Shown: one piece after another, positions 57,727 through 64,000 of the stretch
How positions within the stretch are numbered: the stretch's first letter is position 1
Layout of the letters: each line of letters begins with the position of its first letter
From: an uncultured Bacteroidia bacterium
Lineage (GTDB): Bacteria > Bacteroidota > Bacteroidia > NS11-12g > UBA9320
DNA: 64,000 bases
Direction of reading: 5' to 3'
Assembly (NCBI GenBank): GCA_905478335.1
Contig: CAJQIC010000026.1
Coordinates: forward strand, 1-64,000
The notes under the pieces: model-generated
What the model saw: only the letters and a program-made list of their open reading frames with translations
The model's database searches: none
What the model was told of the DNA's origin: nothing
Program-made: the position numbers and the translations under genes

Positions 57727-57734
57727 CCTCCTTT
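57727..57734 (-). promoter_or_regulatory. Strong Shine-Dalgarno sequence of rpsA
   Basis: AAAGGAGG on the minus strand is complementary to the 16S anti-Shine-Dalgarno over at least 7 bases. It lies 4 bases before ATT 57722 and 10 bases before TTG 57716. It is by far the best such match next to a gene start in this window. Confidence 0.75.
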
Positions 57735-57743
57735 GAGCGGCGG

Positions 57744-57774
57744 CAAAGGTATTATTTTGTTTAATTAAATGCAA
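57744..57774 (-). promoter_or_regulatory. Predicted rpsA promoter
   Basis: TTG (57774-57772), a 20-bp spacer and TACCTTTG (57751-57744) on the minus strand form a full Bacteroidota promoter. The predicted transcript begins near 57739, so the mRNA starts almost at the Shine-Dalgarno sequence. Confidence 0.75.
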
Positions 57775-57899
57775 TACATTCAAGACGAAAAAAAAAGTCC
57801 TGCTGAAACCAGTAAAAATGACATTCAGTTGGCGTTCAATTCTTGCAAAAAGTTGTGCTAGCATTTAAATTGCAACAAAATCAAATAGTAAATCCAGAT

Positions 57900-59243
57900 A
57901 TGAAAACAAACCGACTAATACTTTTTGCTGCAGCTATTGGTGTTGCAGGATTCACTCAAGCACAAACGCAAGACGATATTAAAGGCTTGAAATGGAATGA
58001 AAACACAACCAATCTGGAATTGGTTTCGATAAATCCAGAGAACCCAAATGAAATAATCAAATCAACCCAAGTTCCTCTTTACAATGATAAGCGGTACATG
58101 CCGAATACCATGTCTTATGTAGAAGAAGACAATAGACTATACTTTTTTACTCAGTCTAATAGTGGTTTTGTTCGTGGCTTTACGACCAACCAGCAATTTG
58201 AAATAGCGAACTTAGAAACAGGTGGCATTATCAAAAGCATTCCGATGCATTTCACAACGTTAATGGCCCCGTTTATTTTGCCAGGTAAGAATCAACTTGG
58301 TTTTATCGCAACTGAACGGACACATAACGGCTATGGTAATAATGATGACAATATCTCCCTTTCCATTTTTGACATGAATTCTGGAGAAATAGCGCATCGT
58401 ATTGAATTACCAAGTCTTTCAATGTCGGCAACAGCAACTCCTTTCGTTGGGAAGACGAGCACACCTAATCCAAACGGATTTAATATGGTTGATACTGACG
58501 TTTCTATTAGTTCTCCATGTGTAATACCATCTACCGATGAATTGTTGTTTGCAGCTAAAGATGTGACAGGAGTAAATCGCTTATACCGAATCGACATGAA
58601 GCATGGCGTTTTGGTTAGCAAATCATCTATAAATTTTGATGTATTGGATATGGCTTACGATGCTGAGAACGATATCGTACATACCTTATACATTAACAAA
58701 GAAAACGGTGTTCGGTCTTTAGTTTTAGGAGATATGTCCCGCAGCGGAACGCTACTGAACAACAATACTATCGTGCATTATTTTACAGATTCCGAAAAAA
58801 CGGTAACCGATGGTGAAGTTGAATTTGACGTAGATGCTGGGTTGTTAACTGTGGTTAAGATTAATGGCAACCACCAACTATTCTATACCTATGATACGGA
58901 CCATACCTTAGTGAACAAGACACAACGATACAAAACAACAGGGAACATTGATGTTGAGTTTCCTACCCAAGTCGTTTATCCTGATCGCATCGAATTTGAG
59001 AATTTGGTTAAAATGTATCCAAATCCAGCACAAGATGCACTGACTATAGAAACAGAGAACTTAACTACCGTAACAAGAATTACCGTATTTGATAATATCG
59101 GTCAAGAAGTGAAGGACGTAGACGTTCAGTCTAACGATTTAATGAATTCCATAGATATCAGTGCTTTGAAGCCTGGTATTTATATGGTTGAGATACAATC
59201 TACTGGTGTTACTACTGTAACTAAAAAGTTAGTTGTTCAATAG
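57900..59243 (+). CDS. Secreted protein with T9SS type A sorting domain
   Basis: A 447-residue exported protein with a signal peptide (KTNRLILFAAAIGVAGFTQAQ). A middle region of about 330 residues has repeated beta-strand blocks that look like a propeller (LYFFTQSNSGFVRG, FAAKDVTGVNRLYRID) but no named family was recognised. The last 75 residues are a type A T9SS signal (KMYPNPAQDALTIETE, ending GVTTVTKKLVVQ). ATG 57900 was chosen to give the signal peptide at the N-terminus. It is followed 22 bp later by a di-heme peroxidase gene. The pair is probably one operon. Confidence 0.85.
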   Translation: MKTNRLILFAAAIGVAGFTQAQTQDDIKGLKWNENTTNLELVSINPENPNEIIKSTQVPLYNDKRYMPNTMSYVEEDNRLYFFTQSNSGFVRGFTTNQQFEIANLETGGIIKSIPMHFTTLMAPFILPGKNQLGFIATERTHNGYGNNDDNISLSIFDMNSGEIAHRIELPSLSMSATATPFVGKTSTPNPNGFNMVDTDVSISSPCVIPSTDELLFAAKDVTGVNRLYRIDMKHGVLVSKSSINFDVLDMAYDAENDIVHTLYINKENGVRSLVLGDMSRSGTLLNNNTIVHYFTDSEKTVTDGEVEFDVDAGLLTVVKINGNHQLFYTYDTDHTLVNKTQRYKTTGNIDVEFPTQVVYPDRIEFENLVKMYPNPAQDALTIETENLTTVTRITVFDNIGQEVKDVDVQSNDLMNSIDISALKPGIYMVEIQSTGVTTVTKKLVVQ

Positions 59244-59265
59244 GCGTAATTCCAGGAGTAGTTAT

Positions 59266-60357
59266 ATGAAAATCGCCCCGTCGGCTATGTCCTTAAGGAC
59301 GCTGTCTTCCTATGTAATAGGTTTAACTTTTCTAGCATATTTATCCGGTTGTGGTCCTGAACCACCACCAGAGGTTATTCCTCCGGGGGGCTCTCAAGGA
59401 GATACAACAATTATTGATGTTACTGAACTTCCTTCCCTCATCATTCCTTCAGACAATCCATTAACTGTGGCTGGAGTGGACTTAGGGCGACACCTATTTT
59501 ATGATAAAATGTTAAGTGGAGACCAAACACAGGCCTGTGCCACGTGTCACAATCAAAAACTGGCGTTTACTGACAATAACAATGCAGTCAGTGAGGGTAT
59601 AACAGGTGCAATGGGAGATCGTAACGCGATGGCCATTTTTAACCTAATGTGGTCAGATAATCTTTTTTGGGATAGTCGGGCAGGGAGCTTACGCGAACTA
59701 GCAACGATGCCGATTGAAAACCCCATCGAAATGAACGCTAAAGTGGAAGATGTTTTGGTACGTTTAAACAATTCGGTCATGTATCAGGATAAGTTTAAAA
59801 AAGCATTTGCCGTTGATACAATTAAAAAAGAACATCTATCCAAAGCGCTTGAACAATTTTTACTTTCAATTACCTCAGACAATTCTAAGTTTGATCAATT
59901 TAATAGGGGAGAAGTAGAGCTTACCGAATCTGAACTTAGAGGATTTGACGTGCTTAAAATCAAAGGATGTTTCAACTGTCACTCCTCCTCATTGCTGCAC
60001 GACAATGCATCCCACAATACAGCATTGGATAAGTCTCCAAAAGATGAGGGTTTGCAAGGTTTTACAGGTAGATATGCGGATCGACATAAGTTTAAAACAC
60101 CATCATTACGCAATGTCATGGTTTCTGCACCATACATGCACGACGGACGTTTTGAAACCATTGATGAGGTTATTCGGTTTTATGAAGACGTGATTCCGAA
60201 TTTGAATTACGAGGCAAATAAGAATGCTTCAGACTCTATGCGTATAGCGCCAAGAAATCAAATTACAGAGCGTGAAATGACAGATGCCAAAGCCTTTTTG
60301 CATACGCTAACAGATCAAACGTATCTGACCAATCCGAAGTTTTCAGACCCCTTTTAG
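59266..60357 (+). CDS. Di-heme cytochrome c peroxidase (CcpA/MauG family) lipoprotein
   Basis: A 363-residue periplasmic lipoprotein (lipobox LAYLSGC). It has two c-type haem sites: CATCH in QACATCHNQKLAFTD and CFNCH in IKGCFNCHSSSLLH. It also has the family motif SAPYMHDGRFETIDEVIRFY near the C-terminus. Such enzymes reduce hydrogen peroxide using electrons from cytochrome c, or, like MauG, oxidise protein side chains. The ATG at 59266 follows an AGGAG seven bases upstream, one of few Shine-Dalgarno-like sites here. It is 22 bp downstream of the T9SS protein, which might be its partner or substrate. Confidence 0.92.
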   Translation: MKIAPSAMSLRTLSSYVIGLTFLAYLSGCGPEPPPEVIPPGGSQGDTTIIDVTELPSLIIPSDNPLTVAGVDLGRHLFYDKMLSGDQTQACATCHNQKLAFTDNNNAVSEGITGAMGDRNAMAIFNLMWSDNLFWDSRAGSLRELATMPIENPIEMNAKVEDVLVRLNNSVMYQDKFKKAFAVDTIKKEHLSKALEQFLLSITSDNSKFDQFNRGEVELTESELRGFDVLKIKGCFNCHSSSLLHDNASHNTALDKSPKDEGLQGFTGRYADRHKFKTPSLRNVMVSAPYMHDGRFETIDEVIRFYEDVIPNLNYEANKNASDSMRIAPRNQITEREMTDAKAFLHTLTDQTYLTNPKFSDPF

Positions 60358-60384
60358 CGGATTAATCAAAAGAATAAAGCAAAA

Positions 60385-60414
60385 AAAAATCCCTAGTGAA
60401 AACTAGGGATTTTT
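60385..60414. terminator. Bidirectional intrinsic terminator
   Basis: AAAATCCCTAGT-GAAA-ACTAGGGATTTTTT forms a stem of about 12 pairs with a GAAA tetraloop, with A and T runs outside. It separates the peroxidase gene (plus) from groEL (minus) and can stop both. Confidence 0.9.
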
Positions 60415-60433
60415 TATTTCAGAGGAAATTCGA

Positions 60434-62098
<1,665 letters not shown>

Positions 62099-62115
62099 TT
62101 AAGTTCTATAATTAG

Positions 62116-62385
62116 TTAGATAATGGCGAGTATGTCTGATTCTCGCATCATAAGATAATCTGTACCTTCAACGGTGATTTCTGTACCAGAATACTTTCCG
62201 TACAAAACAACGTCACCATTCTTAACTGTAGTTGGTTCGTCTTGCTTACCAGGACCAACGGCCACAACAGTTCCTTTTTGAGGTTTTTCTTTAGCCGTGT
62301 CAGGAATGTATATTCCTCCGGCTGTTTTCACTTCTGCGGGTGCAGGTTCTATAAGAACTCGATCTGCTAAAGGTTGAATTTTCAT
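62116..62385 (-). CDS. groES: Co-chaperonin GroES
   Basis: GroES caps the GroEL ring. The 89-residue protein has [12 protein letters not shown] at the start, the mobile loop region [16 protein letters not shown] and the end block [24 protein letters not shown]. It is the first gene of groES-groEL, with a 162-bp upstream region that holds inverted repeats (see the next entry). Confidence 0.97.
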   Translation of the reverse strand: MKIQPLADRVLIEPAPAEVKTAGGIYIPDTAKEKPQKGTVVAVGPGKQDEPTTVKNGDVVLYGKYSGTEITVEGTDYLMMRESDILAII

Positions 62386-62547
62386 ATTTTTATTGAAACT
62401 AATTTGTTTAGGATACGGTTTTCACAATTTGTGCCAAACGCGTTTTACGTCCAAACTGACATGTCTGCAAGTCAGATTGGCAGAGTAAGTTAAAATGTGA
62501 CAGCAGGTAAACCCAAAATGACGGGTCAAGTCTTACTGAAATAAAGG
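62386..62547 (-). promoter_or_regulatory. groES upstream region with several inverted repeats
   Basis: Visible features are CTGAC-N10-GTCAG (62456-62475), TCTGC-N11-GCAGA (62464-62484, overlapping the former) and the perfect palindrome AAACGCGTTT (62436-62445). No CIRCE element (TTAGCACTC-N9-GAGTGCTAA) was found, so HrcA control is unlikely. A clear TAnnTTTG promoter was not seen either, which fits an alternative sigma factor or a heat-shock-specific site. Confidence 0.45.
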
Positions 62548-62871
62548 CTATTGCTCAGCAGGAGCGTCTGGAGAAAAAGGCAATGCTTCAGGCAAATCGT
62601 TGTTGTCAATTTGTTCCTGAATTACAGATTTTTCACCTGATTCGCTTGAACTTGAAATAAACAAGTTGCTTGACATGGTAAGGAATAATAACGCAATGGC
62701 TAATCCCCATGTTAATTTCTCAACTATTTCATTTGTGCGTTTCACACCCATAATTTGCGAACCTCCAGAAAAGTTGGAAGCGATACCGCCACCTTTAGGT
62801 TTCTGAATCAATACGATAAACGTAAGAGCAACTGAAACGATTATGATTAGTGTTAGTATTAACGTGTACAT
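62548..62871 (-). CDS. secG: Preprotein translocase subunit SecG
   Basis: SecG is an accessory subunit of the SecYEG channel. The 107-residue protein has two membrane helices (LILTLIIIVSVALTFIVLI and LTWGLAIALLFLTMSSNLF) with the conserved loop QKPKGGGIASNF between. A hydrophilic tail of about 35 residues follows. It begins 2 bp after the end of the preceding gene on the same strand. Confidence 0.92.
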   Translation of the reverse strand: MYTLILTLIIIVSVALTFIVLIQKPKGGGIASNFSGGSQIMGVKRTNEIVEKLTWGLAIALLFLTMSSNLFISSSSESGEKSVIQEQIDNNDLPEALPFSPDAPAEQ

Positions 62872-62873
62872 CT

Positions 62874-63860
62874 CTATTCTAAATTATTATCCTTTTTGAT
62901 TTTTTCAATCAGGGCTGCAAAATACGAGAACTTTTGCGGATTTTGCAAACGCAATTTTTCATAAATATCTATGGCGTTTTCTGGCCTTCCCTGTTTTACG
63001 TGCAAGGCAGCGAGCGATTCTGTAACTATTTCAGATTCAACGTTTTCTCTGTCTACTTTGTGAATTTCCGTTCGGTCTATATCTGTCCGAATACGTGAAA
63101 TGCTTGGTCTGTTTTTTATGAAGTTTTCGAGAAGCTGGCTGGCTTCCGCGCTCATTTTAAGTTTACGCGGTTTTGGTTCCTCTTTTGTTTGTTCGTCATC
63201 AAGGCTGTCTAACCAAGAGAAAAAGTCTTGTTTGTCACGTTTCTTCGGAGTCGCTTTCTCCTCTAGTTTAGGCAACTCAATCAGCGGGTTGTACGTTTTT
63301 GTCGGTTTAGTTGGCTGAGATTCTTCCTTTATAACCTTGGATTGAAGTTCAATGAGTGGGTCGTATGCAATCGTAGGTTTTGGTTCTTTTGGAGTGGTTC
63401 CCTTCTTTTTGTTTGCCACTACTTCCTCGGCAGGGCGTTTAACCTCTTCAACTTCCTTACTTGAAACGGCTATTTCTTTTTTATCCGGCGCAACAGGCTT
63501 AGTTTGAGGTTTAGAAACTTGGGTAACTATAGCAGGTTTTGGTTCTTTTGGATCTTTTTGTATTTCCTTTTTTTCTATAGGTTTTACAGGAGAAAGCGTC
63601 TCTGCCGCAGTGAGGTTACCAAACGATATGGCGTCATGCATGAAATTGTACAAAACCTCTCGATCACCTGTAAATAAACTGGCCGTTTTTATCGATTTTT
63701 TTAATCCAAACTTGTTGTCGTTTTTGAGACATTTTGCTTCAAGTTGATACAAAACAGAAAACCAAGGATATTCTTTTTTTAGGGCAGAAATGTCCACCAT
63801 TTCATTTCCTCCAATGTTGTCAGAGGTGTGCACATACGATATGACTTTCTTTGTATCCAA
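62874..63860 (-). CDS. Uncharacterised TPR-ended protein between lptE and secG
   Basis: A 328-residue protein without signal peptide. The N-terminal 70 residues (ISALKKEYPWFSVLYQLEAK, LFTGDREVLYNFM) resemble the start of a protein commonly found at this locus in Bacteroidota. A Pro/Lys/Glu-rich low-complexity middle follows, and a C-terminal TPR-like pair of helices (AALHVKQGRPENAIDIYEKLRLQNPQK). TTG 63860 is the start used because it retains the conserved N-terminus; ATG 63800 is the alternative. Genes on both sides (lptE, secG) concern the envelope, so a link to outer-membrane assembly is possible but unproven. Confidence 0.75.
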   Translation of the reverse strand: MDTKKVISYVHTSDNIGGNEMVDISALKKEYPWFSVLYQLEAKCLKNDNKFGLKKSIKTASLFTGDREVLYNFMHDAISFGNLTAAETLSPVKPIEKKEIQKDPKEPKPAIVTQVSKPQTKPVAPDKKEIAVSSKEVEEVKRPAEEVVANKKKGTTPKEPKPTIAYDPLIELQSKVIKEESQPTKPTKTYNPLIELPKLEEKATPKKRDKQDFFSWLDSLDDEQTKEEPKPRKLKMSAEASQLLENFIKNRPSISRIRTDIDRTEIHKVDRENVESEIVTESLAALHVKQGRPENAIDIYEKLRLQNPQKFSYFAALIEKIKKDNNLE

Positions 63861-64000
63861 TTACCAGTTTAACGCTGCTTTGTTGAAAATTTCTTGTGCC
63901 AAATTATCAGATATGGACTCAATGAGGTCTGCTTCAACATCGGCTAATGATTTGCTGGCGTCAAAATCTTCAAATTGAATAAATCTTTGATCAAACTCCA
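63861..64000 (-). CDS. lptE: LPS-assembly lipoprotein LptE, C-terminal part
   Basis: The last 46 residues of a gene that continues past the window edge. The translated end, including FEDFDASKSLADVEADLIES and finishing EIFNKAALNW, matches the C-terminus of Bacteroidota LptE, the outer-membrane lipoprotein that plugs LptD for LPS export. Its TAA is directly followed by the TTG of the next gene. The N-terminus is not visible. Confidence 0.7.
   Translation of the reverse strand, partial: EFDQRFIQFEDFDASKSLADVEADLIESISDNLAQEIFNKAALNW

Noticed and set aside
62421-62440. sigma-54-like site near groES (TTGGCAC followed by TTGTG on the minus strand)
   Set aside because: The downstream half lacks the GC at the required spacing and no activator site is seen.

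Overview
The window is a gene-dense bacterial chromosome segment of moderate-to-low GC that reads as a member of the Bacteroidota, probably the order Flavobacteriales. Several independent signs support this. Three secreted proteins carry type IX secretion (T9SS) C-terminal signals. The promoters have the phylum's TTG-N18/20-TAnnTTTG form and Shine-Dalgarno sequences are mostly absent. There is an alternative GlmU-type protein, a bL38/DUF4295 ribosomal gene next to rpmB-rpmG, and a DnaX that has lost its zinc module. No phage, insertion sequence, CRISPR array or tRNA gene was seen. The segment looks like vertically inherited core genome.

Layout. Positions 1-592 are the end of an rRNA operon (23S 3' part, 5S), followed by uvrC and pabB. 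From 3.7 to 9.7 kb are a hybrid histidine kinase, a 2OG-Fe(II) oxygenase, RluD and a phosphoglucose/phosphomannose isomerase. From 9.7 to 15 kb is a leftward group: a coiled-coil membrane protein, an SDR, a VOC protein and a secreted beta-propeller T9SS protein. From 15 to 28.5 kb are sucA, copA-copZ, a lipoprotein amidohydrolase, gatB, a TlpA-like thioredoxin, a PhoB/PhoR-like two-component pair and dnaX. From 28.5 to 40 kb are a 1244-residue PKD-repeat T9SS protein, carA-eno, an alpha/beta hydrolase, an RluA-type synthase, hisS and an LTA-synthase-like enzyme. From 40 to 45.6 kb are rpmE, a GlmU-like protein, tpiA, an orphan lipoprotein and an OmpA-family porin. From 45.6 to 57.7 kb nearly everything is leftward: rpsA; an EVE-pyrR-pyrB-ansA operon with overlapping genes; gyrB; rpmB-rpmG-bL38; and ftsY-rimO-bshC. 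The last part holds a T9SS protein paired with a di-heme peroxidase, groES-groEL, and lptE-(unknown)-secG.

The genes form a few working groups. They cover translation (rRNA, rpsA, rpmB/G/E, bL38, rimO, RluA/RluD, hisS, gatB, ftsY) and DNA replication and repair (uvrC, dnaX, gyrB). They also cover pyrimidine and aspartate supply (carA, pyrR, pyrB, ansA), central carbon metabolism (sucA, eno, tpiA, pgi/pmi) and the envelope and secretion (secG, lptE, OmpA, T9SS cargo).

The most interesting points are not new gene families but expression signals inside core genes. First, dnaX has an A10 run directly after its clamp-loader core, with a stop close behind in both alternative frames, which predicts a programmed gamma-like product of about 362 residues. 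Second, rpsA has a perfect Shine-Dalgarno sequence, although this phylum normally hides its anti-Shine-Dalgarno, and no ATG start. Third, hisS, the glmU-like gene and a sensor kinase gene each have a -7 element exactly 4 nt before the ATG, which predicts leaderless mRNAs.
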